From Qipengyuania proteolytica (GTDB lineage Bacteria; Pseudomonadota; Alphaproteobacteria; Sphingomonadales; Sphingomonadaceae), in contig NZ_JAIGNN010000002.1 of assembly GCF_019711565.1 (NCBI RefSeq), positions 372,001-436,000 on the forward strand: a DNA stretch of 64,000 bases, read 5' to 3'. This document shows, in pieces, positions 16,573-25,262 of this stretch (positions within the stretch are counted from its first letter, which is position 1; each line of letters starts with the position of its first letter). A model generated the notes under the pieces. It ran no database searches, was not told where the DNA came from, and saw nothing but the letters and a program-made list of their open reading frames with translations. Both the position numbers and the translations under genes were made by a program.

Positions 16573-18057
16573 ATGGCCCGCACGATCCTGCGTCGAACCG
16601 GCCTTGTACTGGCGGTACTCATCGGCCTGTTCGCGATTCTCGTGCTGTGGCCGGTGCGCACCGCCCCCGTTCCATCGACTGCTAGAACACTGGTGATCGA
16701 CAACGTCCGCGTGATCGATGTCGAAGCCGAGAAGGCAGGTTCGCCAACTGCCGTCACTGTCCGCAACGGAACCATCGCCGCGATCGGCGCGCCGCCGACC
16801 GACCCGAAAGCCCAGCTTGTTGACGGACAGGGCGGCTTCCTCATCCCCGGCCTGTGGGACATGCACGTCCACACCTTTCAGGTCTCCCCTCAGATGCACT
16901 TCCCCCTGTGGATCGCCAATGGGGTGACCAATGTGCGAGACATGATGGATTGCCCCGGCGAAAGCGACAGCCTGATCGCCTGTGTCGGCAACAAGCGCGA
17001 GTGGAACCGCCAGATTGATGCCGGCGAATTGAGCGCCCCGCGTATTGTCGAAGTGGCAAGCTTTTATCTCGAAAGCCCCGATATCTCCGCCGCCGATGCC
17101 GCCATCCTAGTCGATCGCTATGCTGCCAGAGGCTTGGACGCGGTCAAGGTCTACAACCGGTTGTCGCCTGCTGCCTACGTCGCCGCTGCCAAGGCAGCCA
17201 AGGCCAATAACGTCCGCCTGGTAGGGCATTTGCCGCAAGCGGTCGACCTTGAGACCGCGATTTCGCAGGGCCAGACCAGTTTCGAGCACGCGCACCTCTT
17301 CGCCCGCGAATGCTCCGGCAGGGCACGCGATTGGCGTGAGCGGGCGATGGAGGGGATGTCACCGACAGAGCGGGTCGAAGCGTTCATCCAGTCGCGCGAT
17401 TCGCGGCGTTGTACAGCGTTGATGGCGCGAATGGCGGGGACCGGAAGCTGGTTTGTGCCGACCCACGTTACCCGCGAGGAAGACGCACGCGCAGGCGATC
17501 CATCCTTCTTCGAAGACCCGCGCCTCGATCATCTCGACCCGCTGTCACGCTGGGCCTATCGCGATGATCTTGGCGGGACCACCAGCGACTTTCCCGGCCA
17601 CCGCGGCAAGCAGGCCCTTAGGGACTATTTCGCGCTGGGCTTGCAATTGACCGGCGAGGCGCATGCGCGCGGAGTCGGAGTGCTCGTCGGCACCGACACG
17701 GCACTTGGCGGCTTCCGCTACCACGACGAATTGCAGCATCTTACCCGTGCCGGTCTGTCACCGGCGGATGTGCTGCGCGCGGCAACTCTCGAGGCCGCGC
17801 GCTATGCCGAAGAAGAAAGCACAACCGGTTCCATCACGGTCGGCAAGCGGGCTGACCTCGTATTGCTCGCCGCCAACCCGCTGGAAGACATTGCCAACAC
17901 CCGCCGGATCAAGGCGGTGATACATGGTGGACGGCTCTATGACCGCGCTGCTCTGGATAGCCAGCTGGCTTTTGTTAAAAGGCAAGCTCGGGCCCCGCAT
18001 TTGTGGGTCAAGCTGGTTTGGGGCTTCCTGAGGAGCTCGGTGAGCGCCGAGCTATAG
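16573..18057 (+). CDS. Membrane-anchored or secreted amidohydrolase
   Basis: 494 residues. An N-terminal hydrophobic helix (ILRRTGLVLAVLIGLFAILVLW, residues 5-26) is an uncleaved anchor or signal peptide, so the enzyme acts outside the cytoplasm. The amidohydrolase fold follows: VIDNVRVIDV, the metal pair HxH in LWDMHVHTFQV, and VGHLPQAVDLETAI with a third His. VGTDTALGGFRYHDEL gives the final Asp region, and ITVGKRADLVLLAANPLEDI ends the fold. This matches imidazolonepropionase-like or prolidase-like periplasmic members. The start, six bases after the SDR stop, has only a weak AGG site. Substrate unknown. Confidence 0.8.
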   Translation: MARTILRRTGLVLAVLIGLFAILVLWPVRTAPVPSTARTLVIDNVRVIDVEAEKAGSPTAVTVRNGTIAAIGAPPTDPKAQLVDGQGGFLIPGLWDMHVHTFQVSPQMHFPLWIANGVTNVRDMMDCPGESDSLIACVGNKREWNRQIDAGELSAPRIVEVASFYLESPDISAADAAILVDRYAARGLDAVKVYNRLSPAAYVAAAKAAKANNVRLVGHLPQAVDLETAISQGQTSFEHAHLFARECSGRARDWRERAMEGMSPTERVEAFIQSRDSRRCTALMARMAGTGSWFVPTHVTREEDARAGDPSFFEDPRLDHLDPLSRWAYRDDLGGTTSDFPGHRGKQALRDYFALGLQLTGEAHARGVGVLVGTDTALGGFRYHDELQHLTRAGLSPADVLRAATLEAARYAEEESTTGSITVGKRADLVLLAANPLEDIANTRRIKAVIHGGRLYDRAALDSQLAFVKRQARAPHLWVKLVWGFLRSSVSAEL

Positions 18058-18066
18058 ATCCGGCTC

Positions 18067-18972
18067 TCACCCCTTCCCCTTGGTCTTCGTCTTGCCGTTC
18101 CTGGCGTTCTTTTCGATGTGCTCGATGATCATGCCGGCGATGTCCTTGCCGGTAGCATTCTCGATCCCCTCGAGCCCCGGTGAGGAATTGACCTCCATGA
18201 TCACCGGCCCGTGATTGCTGCGCAACATGTCGACGCCGCAAACATTGAGGCCCATGTGCTTGGCCGCGCGCACTGCAGTGCTGCGTTCCTCCGGGGTGAT
18301 CTTCGCCAGCTCTGCGCTGCCGCCACGGTGGAGATTGGAGCGAAAGTCGTCCGCCGCCCCCGTACGCTTCATCGCCGCGACGACCTTGCCGCCGACCACC
18401 AGTGCGCGAATATCCGTCCCGCCCGCTTCCTTGATGAATTCCTGGACGAGGATGTTGACGTTGGCCCCGCGGAACGCCTCGATCACCGATTTGGCGCTGC
18501 TCATGGTTTCGGCAAGCACCACGCCGATCCCCTGCGTGCCTTCGAGGAGCTTGATGACCACCGGCGGACCCTTGACCGCCTTGATGATCTCCTCGGCCTG
18601 CTTGGGATCGTTGGCGTAGGCGGTCAGTGGCAGGCCGAGGCCGTGCTTGGCGAGGATCTGCATGCTGCGCAGCTTGTCGCGGCTGCGGCCGATGGCGACA
18701 CTCTCGTTCAGTGGCCAGCACCCGCGCATTTCGAACTGGCGTAGGATCGCGAGACCATAGTTGGTGATCGAAGCACCGATGCGCGGGATGACGGCATCAT
18801 AACCGGTGCAGGCCTCGCCATTGTAGAACACTTGCGGGCGGTGGCTGGCGATATGCACCGTGCAGCGGGTTGTGTTGAGAATGTCGAGTTCATGTCCTCT
18901 CGCCTCTGCCGCCTCTTTGAGGCGCTGGTGCGAGTAGAGATTGGGATTGCGCGCCAACATGGCGATTTTCAT
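18067..18972 (-). CDS. rimK: Ribosomal protein S6 glutamate ligase, ATP-grasp
   Basis: 301 residues, nearly the same layout as E. coli Rim[97 protein letters not shown] and [10 protein letters not shown] follow in order, ending with [13 protein letters not shown] (metal-binding Glu/Asn). RimK adds glutamate residues to the C-terminus of S6 in E. coli. A basic tail ([13 protein letters not shown]) is additional. The ATG overlaps the upstream rimB stop as ATGA. Because the S6 encoded here does not end in Glu-Glu, its true acceptor in this organism is open. Confidence 0.92.
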   Translation of the reverse strand: MKIAMLARNPNLYSHQRLKEAAEARGHELDILNTTRCTVHIASHRPQVFYNGEACTGYDAVIPRIGASITNYGLAILRQFEMRGCWPLNESVAIGRSRDKLRSMQILAKHGLGLPLTAYANDPKQAEEIIKAVKGPPVVIKLLEGTQGIGVVLAETMSSAKSVIEAFRGANVNILVQEFIKEAGGTDIRALVVGGKVVAAMKRTGAADDFRSNLHRGGSAELAKITPEERSTAVRAAKHMGLNVCGVDMLRSNHGPVIMEVNSSPGLEGIENATGKDIAGMIIEHIEKNARNGKTKTKGKG

Positions 18973-19430
18973 GGCTTGTGGCCTTTGACAGGAGTGAGGT
19001 CGGGCGTCTGCAACCACGAATAGCCGGAGTCTACGACAAAGCGACGACGCAGGGACGAGCGCCCGATGAGCATGGGAAATTTCATGTCCGAGCGATCGGC
19101 TAGGCTGATCTCGGCGCGGAATTCGAGGTCGCCGATCCTGAGCGGCGTCTTGATCACATAGCGGCGCTGGGTCTCGCCGTTGGAACTGGTGATCCCGCGG
19201 ATATCAACATGTACCGCCTCGCAGATCTGGCGAACCTTCTGCTGCTGGAAATCTATGGCGAAACGCACGAGCTGTTGACCGTCGCGCTCGAAACGCTCGA
19301 TCACGGTGCCGTGCAGCGACGACGTGCGCGCGCCAGTGTCGATCTTGGCCGGAATGTCGGTCAGGCCTAGCTCAGGCAGGCAGACGAGCTCGCGCCAGCC
19401 GACGACCGGCAATTCCTTGCGCGGTTTCAT
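18969..19430 (-). CDS. rimB: RimB-like retropepsin-type protease (DUF785 family)
   Basis: 153 residues. [34 protein letters not shown] carries the aspartyl-protease-like motif [10 protein letters not shown], and [11 protein letters not shown] is the second conserved loop. The family is often labelled ATP-dependent zinc protease but has a retropepsin-like fold and no ATPase domain. In enterobacteria rimB sits with rimK and trims added glutamates. Both ends overlap neighbours by 4 nt (ATGA): the upstream beta-propeller lipoprotein and the downstream rimK. The start at 19430 fits the family length. Confidence 0.88.
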   Translation of the reverse strand: MKPRKELPVVGWRELVCLPELGLTDIPAKIDTGARTSSLHGTVIERFERDGQQLVRFAIDFQQQKVRQICEAVHVDIRGITSSNGETQRRYVIKTPLRIGDLEFRAEISLADRSDMKFPMLIGRSSLRRRFVVDSGYSWLQTPDLTPVKGHKP

Positions 19431-20443
19431 CGCTGGACGATCGCCATGCCGTCGCCACCGCCCTCGCCGGGCAGGTAGCGCAGCGTTTTCCCGCTCGCGA
19501 AGTCGACTTCGGCGATGCGGTTGGCCTGCGTTTCGGCGACATAGATGCGCGTCCCGTCGGGCGACCAGAGGATTGTTACCTGCATCCGCTCCTGCGCGCC
19601 CTCGGGCCCCGCGACTGTGATTGCCCGCACCACTTCGCCGGTCTGTATGTCGATGACACTGAGGCCACCGTCGGCAAGATCGCTGGTTACCGCGAAATCC
19701 CCCTGCGGACGGACTGCGATACGCAGCGGGAAGCGGCCGGTGGCGATTTCCTCGCGCACTTCCAGTGTCGCCGGATCGAGCGCGAAGGCCTTGTCCGATC
19801 CGCGAGCAGAGACCCACAGCGTCTCGCCATCGGGCGACAGGGCAATGCCCTCCGGCTCCTCGCCGACCTCGACCGAGAGCGGCGCGCGGCGAGTCTTGAG
19901 ATCGACCAACGTCACCGTCTTCGAGCCCAAATCGGTCGTCCACGCGTGATTGCCGTCGGGCGAAACAACAAGCATGTGGCTTCCGCGCTGGCGCGTGGAA
20001 TACTCGAAGGTTTCAGCCTTGCCGAGCGGGTCCCTGATCCAGAATACCGATTGGCGGCCTTCTGCCGTGGCATAGATATCGCCGTTCGCATGCCAGACGA
20101 TCCCATGCGGACGGGCGTTCTCGCCAAGGTCGATGCTCCGTGCGCGCACGAGATCGCTCGCCCGGAAAATGTCCACCATCTGCCCGCCGTAGCAGGCGAG
20201 CGCGACATACTGGTCGTCGGGCGAGGTCGCGAGTTCGTGCGGGTTGGCACAGCTATCCACCCGCGCGGTCTCCTCGCCCGAGGCGAGGTCGATCCGCGCG
20301 AGCGTGTTGCCGAACTTGCCGGCAACGAACAGCGCACCTTCCGGCACGGGCTCTACGAAGAAGCCCGGGTTGGCCTGCCTGTCGATCGGCGTGCAGGCGG
20401 CAAGCGCCAGCGTTGCCGCTAGTGCCCTCGCCGCTTTTACCAT
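19427..20443 (-). CDS. YVTN-type beta-propeller lipoprotein
   Basis: 338 residues. MVKAARALAATLALAACTP is a lipoprotein signal with lipobox LAAC (Cys17). The rest is a run of seven-bladed-propeller repeats in which each blade begins with a phrase such as SPDDQYVALACYGG, SPDGNHAWTTDLG, SPDGETLWVSARGSD and SPDGTRIYVAETQ. Such proteins are often outer-membrane or periplasmic scaffolds or dehydrogenase-like receptors. Enzymatic residues are not evident. The start overlaps the M2 peptidase stop by 7 nt and the end overlaps the rimB start by ATGA. It links the metallopeptidase to the rim genes. Confidence 0.82.
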   Translation of the reverse strand: MVKAARALAATLALAACTPIDRQANPGFFVEPVPEGALFVAGKFGNTLARIDLASGEETARVDSCANPHELATSPDDQYVALACYGGQMVDIFRASDLVRARSIDLGENARPHGIVWHANGDIYATAEGRQSVFWIRDPLGKAETFEYSTRQRGSHMLVVSPDGNHAWTTDLGSKTVTLVDLKTRRAPLSVEVGEEPEGIALSPDGETLWVSARGSDKAFALDPATLEVREEIATGRFPLRIAVRPQGDFAVTSDLADGGLSVIDIQTGEVVRAITVAGPEGAQERMQVTILWSPDGTRIYVAETQANRIAEVDFASGKTLRYLPGEGGGDGMAIVQR

Positions 20444-22284
20444 CCCTGCGGCTTGCCCTTGTTCTGCTCGTCGAGCCACGCCTTGAGCGGGGCGAAATAC
20501 TCGACCATCGCCTTGCCGCTCATCTGGCGCTCGCCGGTGAAGGCCTCGAGCGCGTCAGGCCAGGGCTTCGAAGCCCCCATCGCCAGCATCGCGTCGAGGT
20601 TCTTGCCCACTTCCTCGCTCCCATAGAAGGAACAGCGGTGCAGCGGCCCGGTCCAGCCTGCTTGGTCGCAAGCGGCCTTGTAGAACTGGAACTGCAGCAG
20701 CCGCGCAAGGAAATAGCGCGTGTAGCTGACGTTGCCCGGAATGTGGTACTTCGCGCCCGCATCGAAAGCGTCGGCAGGCCGCTCGACCGGCGGAGTGATG
20801 CCCTGGTATTCGAGCTTCAGCCCGTGCCAGGCGGTGTTGTATTCGGCCGGCGCGATGGTGCCGTCGAAAACACCCCAGCGCCAGCGATCGACCAGCAGGC
20901 CGAACGGCAGAAAGGCGACCTTGTCCATCGCCTGGCGCAGCAGCAGGCCGATATCCTTGTCCGCGCTCGGCACCGCCTCGCGATCCAGCATGCCGATCTG
21001 GACGAGATATTCGGGCGTGATCGACAGCGCGATCGTGTCGCCGATGGCCTCGTGGAACCCGTCGTTCGCACCGTTGAGGTAAAGGAACGGCTGCTGGTTG
21101 TACGCGCGCTGGTAATAGTTGTGACCCAGCTCGTGGTGGATCGTGATGAAATCGTCGGCATTGCGCTTGATGCACATCTTGATGCGCAGGTCATCGAGAT
21201 TGTCGAGATCCCATGCCGAGGCATGGCACACCACTTCGCGGTCCGCCGGCTTGGTGAACTGGCTGCGCTCCCAGAAGGTGTCGGGCAGCGGCTCGAAGCC
21301 AAGCGAGGAGAAGAAGCCCTCGCCCACCTTGACCATGCCGCGTTCGTCGAGCTGCTTCTTGGCGATCAGGTCGGTGAGGTCGTAGCCGAGGTCGCCGGCT
21401 CCCTCAGGCGCGACAAGCGGGTAGATATTGCCCCATTCCTGCGCCCACATGTTGCCGAGCAAATCGGCGCGGATCGGGCCGGTCGCAGGCTGGATGGCGT
21501 CGCCGTATTTCTCGTTGAGCTTGCTGCGGACGTAGGTGTGCAGCGCCATGTAGAGCGGCTTCACTTCCTGCCACATGCGCTCGGTCTCGGCGGCGAACTG
21601 TTCGGGCGTCATGTCGTAGCCCGAGCGCCACATCGCGCCGACATTGTCGAAGCCGAGCTCCTTGGCGCCGGCATTCGAGATTTCGACGAGCTGGCGGTAT
21701 TCGTCCTTCATCGGGCCGCCGACATTGGTGTGCCAGCTCGCCCACATTTCGGCCAGTTCCTCGGGCGTACGCTCGAGGTTGCCCATCTCGGCCTCGATGT
21801 CGGAACCGTTGATCGGCTCGCCGTTGAGCGTGCCCTTGCCCGCGCCATATTGCGCGCCGAGGCTGACCGCGAGTTGTGCGGCACGTTCAGACGCGCCGGG
21901 CGTCGTCGGGGCCGGCAGGTTGATCGCGGTGCGCAGAATATCGAGCTTGCGCGCCGTGTCGTAGTCGAGACCGTCGATCTCGGCATATTTCGCCGCTTCA
22001 AGCGCATAAGCGACCGAGGCGGCGGACACGCGCGCGCCGATGTCGGCGGCGAGCGCATTGGTGTCATGCGTGATATAAGTCGCGTTGATCCAGTCGATGC
22101 GCGCCTGGTCGACGACCAGCTCGCCATATTCCTTCTCGACCATGGCCACCCAGTCGGCAGCGCCCTTCGGCGTCATGGGAAAGGCGGTTGCAGCCTCGGC
22201 CTTGTCGCTGCCGTGATGGTCGGCGAGCGCGGGCGTGGCGAGCGAAATGGCGAGCGCGGAGAGCGCGACGGATGCAAACTTCAT
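20437..22284 (-). CDS. Peptidase M2 (angiotensin-converting-enzyme type dipeptidase)
   Basis: 615 residues, the size of one ACE catalytic domain. A signal peptide MKFASVALSALAISLATPALA is followed by a helical M2 fold. Zinc is bound by HHELGHNYYQ (HExGH), with the third ligand in FHEAIGDTIALS. VCHASAWDL and MCIKRNADDFITIHHELGHN match bacterial ACE homologues. These cut dipeptides from peptide C-termini, here in the periplasm. The ATG at 22284 lies next to the signal sequence; an ATG 12 codons earlier would add an unlikely tail. It heads the chain that continues with the propeller lipoprotein, rimB and rimK. Confidence 0.93.
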   Translation of the reverse strand: MKFASVALSALAISLATPALADHHGSDKAEAATAFPMTPKGAADWVAMVEKEYGELVVDQARIDWINATYITHDTNALAADIGARVSAASVAYALEAAKYAEIDGLDYDTARKLDILRTAINLPAPTTPGASERAAQLAVSLGAQYGAGKGTLNGEPINGSDIEAEMGNLERTPEELAEMWASWHTNVGGPMKDEYRQLVEISNAGAKELGFDNVGAMWRSGYDMTPEQFAAETERMWQEVKPLYMALHTYVRSKLNEKYGDAIQPATGPIRADLLGNMWAQEWGNIYPLVAPEGAGDLGYDLTDLIAKKQLDERGMVKVGEGFFSSLGFEPLPDTFWERSQFTKPADREVVCHASAWDLDNLDDLRIKMCIKRNADDFITIHHELGHNYYQRAYNQQPFLYLNGANDGFHEAIGDTIALSITPEYLVQIGMLDREAVPSADKDIGLLLRQAMDKVAFLPFGLLVDRWRWGVFDGTIAPAEYNTAWHGLKLEYQGITPPVERPADAFDAGAKYHIPGNVSYTRYFLARLLQFQFYKAACDQAGWTGPLHRCSFYGSEEVGKNLDAMLAMGASKPWPDALEAFTGERQMSGKAMVEYFAPLKAWLDEQNKGKPQGW

Positions 22285-22353
22285 GGATAACCTCTCGAGG
22301 AATTCTGCGACTGGTTTCATCGGCTACCGGATTGCACCTGCAGCGGGCCTTAA

Positions 22354-22872
22354 TCAAGCGCCGCGGCGGGATTTCCGGTCGAGCATCATGGCCAGCAGGA
22401 TCGCGAGGAAGCCTACGATCCACGCCGCCATCTTGGTCGGCCGGACGGTGGCGGCGATCCCGGCCAGCGTGTCGTCGCCCCTGCCCTGCGTGAGCTGGAT
22501 GAACTGGCAGATCGTCTCGGCATAGTCGGTGATTAGGAAGGCGAGGCCAGCGACGAGCGCTGACACGCCGAGCAAGCGCACCCGCTGGACCGGCGAGCGC
22601 ATGAACCAGATTCCGCCGAGCATGCAGCCGGTGGCAAAGACACCGATGAAGACGAGATCGCCGATCATCGCATTGCGCGCCTGCCCGTAAAGGCCAGCCG
22701 CGGCCCATGCTGCCTGAATCCGGTCGACTTCGGCAGCGGTCCCTGCCGCCTGGTGTTCGCCGATCCCGCCCGGCACGGCGGTGAGGACGAGCGGCAGGCT
22801 CAGCGCGATGACCACGGCGAACAGCACGAGCCCGCCCCAGAAAGTCCACAGGAACGCGCGCCTCAGGGTCAT
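22354..22872 (-). CDS. Four-helix membrane protein, unknown family
   Basis: 172 residues with four clear membrane helices: FLWTFWGGLVLFAVVIALSL, ARNAMIGDLVFIGVFATGCMLGG, LLGVSALVAGLAFLITDYAE and MAAWIVGFLAILLAMML. The region between helices 1 and 2 (PGGIGEHQAAGTAAEVDRIQAAWAAAG) is predicted periplasmic. I do not recognise the family. The start overlaps the stop of the alpha/beta hydrolase by ATGA, so it is the last gene of a four-gene chain with HCCA isomerase and a GFA protein. Confidence 0.7.
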   Translation of the reverse strand: MTLRRAFLWTFWGGLVLFAVVIALSLPLVLTAVPGGIGEHQAAGTAAEVDRIQAAWAAAGLYGQARNAMIGDLVFIGVFATGCMLGGIWFMRSPVQRVRLLGVSALVAGLAFLITDYAETICQFIQLTQGRGDDTLAGIAATVRPTKMAAWIVGFLAILLAMMLDRKSRRGA

Positions 22873-23633
22873 CGGGCTTCTCCCAGCCAGTCGGCGATAG
22901 CGAAGCCGAGGTCGCGCTTGGTCACGCTGCTCATATGCGTCCCCGGCACTTCGACGAAATCGGCATTGGGCAGCAGCCGTGCGAGTTCCTCGGCCGAACC
23001 GTTGTCCCGGTCCTCGTCGCCGCACACCACCAGCGTGGCCATGGTGATGTTGTCCAGCATGGCGAGGTCGAGATCGGGCATGGTGTCGAGCAGCAGGCGC
23101 GCCGCCACCCGGTCGACCCCCTGCGATTTCAGGAACTGCATGGAGAAATAGTCCGGATCCCCGCGCGGGATGGTGTCGAACTCGTCGATGACGCGGCGGA
23201 ACTTGGCGGCACGGCGTTGCCATTCGCCAAGGCCTGCCGTGCCCATCCCTCCGATCACGGCGCGCTGCGGCGCCAGCACCCCATGCGCGACCGCATGCAG
23301 GGTAGTGCGTGCGCCGAGCGAAAAGCCGCCGAGGTCATAGTCGTCGAGCCCCAGATGGTCGACCAGCGCCGCGACATCGCGAACCAGCACGTTCTGCGGA
23401 TAGGCTTCGTGGGCGTGGGGCGCGGCGCTCTGCCCGTGGACACGGAAGTCGAGCATCAGGACCTCGTAACCCTTCGCCGCGATCGCCGTGTGATGCCCCC
23501 ACTTGATCCAGTTCATCTCCGCGCTGGAAAACAGGCCGTGGAGCAGCACGACAGGCTGCCCTTCTCCATAGCGATGGAGCGCCAGTTCGGTCCCGTCGAA
23601 GCTGGCGAAGCGTTCGGTCCTGACTTCGGTCAT
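22869..23633 (-). CDS. Alpha/beta hydrolase
   Basis: 254 residues with the standard fold: HRYGEGQPVVLLHGLFSSAEMNW (oxyanion HG), nucleophile elbow GGFSLGARTTLHAV (Ser in GFSLG), acid in VVCGDEDRDNG and catalytic His in PGTHMSSV. Such enzymes are esterases, C-C hydrolases or epoxide hydrolases; the substrate cannot be told. Both ends overlap neighbours by ATGA (GFA protein upstream, membrane protein downstream), so it is strictly co-translated. Confidence 0.85.
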   Translation of the reverse strand: MTEVRTERFASFDGTELALHRYGEGQPVVLLHGLFSSAEMNWIKWGHHTAIAAKGYEVLMLDFRVHGQSAAPHAHEAYPQNVLVRDVAALVDHLGLDDYDLGGFSLGARTTLHAVAHGVLAPQRAVIGGMGTAGLGEWQRRAAKFRRVIDEFDTIPRGDPDYFSMQFLKSQGVDRVAARLLLDTMPDLDLAMLDNITMATLVVCGDEDRDNGSAEELARLLPNADFVEVPGTHMSSVTKRDLGFAIADWLGEAR

Positions 23634-24079
23634 GCGATCCCCACGAATGCGAGCCAGTCCTCATTGCTGCGCGGCTGCTCGTCCATCATCTTCGCGTCGT
23701 CCGGCAACACGATCCAGGGTTGCTTGCTGCGGACCCACAGATGCGCTGCCGGGACGACCGAGGCACTGTCGTCCAATGTGCCGCAGCGCAGGCTCGCCAT
23801 GCCTTCGCGTGTGTTGTTGACGGCATAGATGCGCGCCTTGCACTTCGTGCAGCCGAAGATCTGCGACTGTGCGCCGCTCGGCTGGGTATATTCGGCAATG
23901 TCGAGTTCGCCGTCGATTTCGAGGTCCGCGAGCACGAACAGCATATGTTCGCTGAAGGCGCTGCCGGTGCGATTCTGGCAGTCGGTGCAATGGCAGGCAT
24001 AAGGCTTCATGCGAAAGCCCTCGTGCAACGTATAGCGCACCGCGCCGCACAGGCAGCCGCCGGTCCTTTCGCCCTTCAT
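23630..24079 (-). CDS. GFA/CENP-V family protein
   Basis: 149 residues with the GFA zinc pattern: GGCLCGAVRY near the N-terminus, CHCTDCQNRTGSAFS, and FGCTKCKARIY. All six or seven metal-binding cysteines are visible. The family includes glutathione-dependent formaldehyde-activating enzyme (now thought to be a formaldehyde carrier) and many of unknown use. It overlaps the upstream HCCA isomerase stop and the downstream hydrolase start by ATGA. Its neighbour HCCA isomerase is also a glutathione protein. Confidence 0.88.
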   Translation of the reverse strand: MKGERTGGCLCGAVRYTLHEGFRMKPYACHCTDCQNRTGSAFSEHMLFVLADLEIDGELDIAEYTQPSGAQSQIFGCTKCKARIYAVNNTREGMASLRCGTLDDSASVVPAAHLWVRSKQPWIVLPDDAKMMDEQPRSNEDWLAFVGIA

Positions 24080-24723
24080 CGTTTCGCCAGCCCCTTCTGC
24101 TCCATGCGCCATTTGACCATGTCGATACGGTCCTGCCCGAAGAAGGGCTCGCCTTCGAACACGAGCGTGGGGACGCCCCAATGACCGGCGGCTTCCAGCG
24201 CATCCTGATTGGCGGCGATTTCCGCATCGAGCGTCTCCGCATCGCTCTCGACTTCCGCCTCGATTTCTGCCGGGTCGAGATCCGCCGCCGACAGGGCGCC
24301 GGCCAGATGGCCACCCTCGTGCCAGTTTTCCTGCCCGCCCCAGATCATGCGCCCGGCCTCTGCGGCGAACACCAGCCCCTTGCCGCGCCGTGCAGCCGCC
24401 TGGCCCATGCGTGTGACCCGGCGGATATAAGGCTGATCGGCAGCAATTTCGCGCGTCATGACGTTCTGGATGATGGGATCGGGCCGCGGCGCGCCGAAGG
24501 GAATGGCGTGGAACTGCGCCACGCGGATCATGTCGCGCATGGTGTAGCCGAGCCAGTTGGGGTGATTGCGCTCGAAGAAATCGGGCTGCCGGATGGCCAG
24601 CGGATAGACCGGGCGCAGCGCGATATCGACGGCATATTCCTCTACCATGGCGCGGTAACGACCGATCGACAGGTAGCTATAGGGAGAGCGGAAGCTGAAA
24701 TAGAGCTCGGCGGTCAGGGTCAT
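24076..24723 (-). CDS. 2-hydroxychromene-2-carboxylate isomerase / DsbA-like (kappa GST)
   Basis: 215 residues of the thioredoxin-fold DsbA/HCCA isomerase family. MTLTAELYFSFRSPYSYLSIGRY has the Ser (SPYSYL) that replaces the DsbA CxxC and binds glutathione. The helical insertion follows, and GHWGVPTLVFEGEPFFGQDRID near the end has the cis-proline (GVPT). HCCA isomerase acts in naphthalene and similar aromatic ring breakdown; related proteins are general kappa-class GSTs. It is the first gene of the four-gene minus-strand chain and faces marR across 92 nt that hold a perfect palindrome. Confidence 0.88.
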   Translation of the reverse strand: MTLTAELYFSFRSPYSYLSIGRYRAMVEEYAVDIALRPVYPLAIRQPDFFERNHPNWLGYTMRDMIRVAQFHAIPFGAPRPDPIIQNVMTREIAADQPYIRRVTRMGQAAARRGKGLVFAAEAGRMIWGGQENWHEGGHLAGALSAADLDPAEIEAEVESDAETLDAEIAANQDALEAAGHWGVPTLVFEGEPFFGQDRIDMVKWRMEQKGLAKR

Positions 24724-24769
24724 GGGCCTGTCCTACCGCTCGATGGCGCGCCGCGCCACACCCGTTTCG

Positions 24770-24790
24770 ATTATTGCAACTTGCAATAAT
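24770..24790. promoter_or_regulatory. MarR-type palindromic operator
   Basis: ATTATTGCAA (24770-24779) and TTGCAATAAT (24781-24790) are perfect 10-bp inverted arms around one C. This AT-rich 21-bp palindrome sits in the GC-rich intergenic space between the isomerase chain (minus) and marR-emrA-emrB (plus), about 26 nt before the marR start. Size and half-site spacing suit a MarR dimer. The right arm contains a possible -35 (TTGCAA). Confidence 0.75.
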
Positions 24791-24815
24791 AAGCCCTGTT
24801 ATTATATACCGAGGC
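24781..24815 (+). promoter_or_regulatory. Putative marR promoter
   Basis: TTGCAA at 24781-24786 and TATATA at 24803-24808 (each 4 of 6 consensus bases) with a 16-nt spacer. The expected transcription start (24815-24816) falls on the marR start codon, so the message may be leaderless. The -35 lies inside the palindrome, so MarR binding would block RNA polymerase. Confidence 0.5.
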
Positions 24816-25262
24816 ATGCAAACCAATATCGGGTATCTCCTGTCCGACAGCGGCCGCCTGCTGCGCCGAACCTTCGACGAGCGGGTCCGCAGCCTGGGGC
24901 TGACCGCGGTCCAGGCACGCTTGCTGCTGAGCCTCGAGAAATTTCCCGACAACAACCAGGCGTTCTATGCCGAGCGGATCGAGGTCGAGCCGATCACGCT
25001 GACCCGCATCGTCGACCGGTTGGAGGAAACCGGCTGGGTTGAACGGGTTGCCGATCCGGCAGACCGGCGTGCCCGCTTGCTCCACCTGACGGACAAGAGC
25101 CGCGAAATCGTCGAGCCGCTGCGCCGCATCGTCGACGGCCTCGTCGCCGACATGGCCGAAGGGCTGAGCGCGGATGAACGCGATACGCTGGCTGCGTTGC
25201 TGGAGAAAGTCTCGGCCAATCTTTCGGCCGACAGGAGCATGAAGGACGTTGCCAATGGCTGA
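24816..25262 (+). CDS. MarR-family transcriptional regulator
   Basis: 148 residues. MQTNIGYLLSDSGRLLRRTFDERVRSLGLTAVQARLLLSLEKFP leads into the winged helix; recognition is around AERIEVEPITLTRIVDRLEETGWVERVADPADRRARLLHLTDKS, the MarR wing with its DxRxR motif. Autorepression and ligand-induced release are usual for MarR, and the adjacent palindrome fits. The gene directly precedes and slightly overlaps emrA. The ATG at 24816 has only GAGG one base upstream, which fits the leaderless-message idea better than a normal Shine-Dalgarno start. Confidence 0.93.
   Translation: MQTNIGYLLSDSGRLLRRTFDERVRSLGLTAVQARLLLSLEKFPDNNQAFYAERIEVEPITLTRIVDRLEETGWVERVADPADRRARLLHLTDKSREIVEPLRRIVDGLVADMAEGLSADERDTLAALLEKVSANLSADRSMKDVANG

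Noticed and set aside
20140-22290. A 716-codon plus-strand frame.
   Set aside because: Antisense to the M2 peptidase; no domain or ribosome site.
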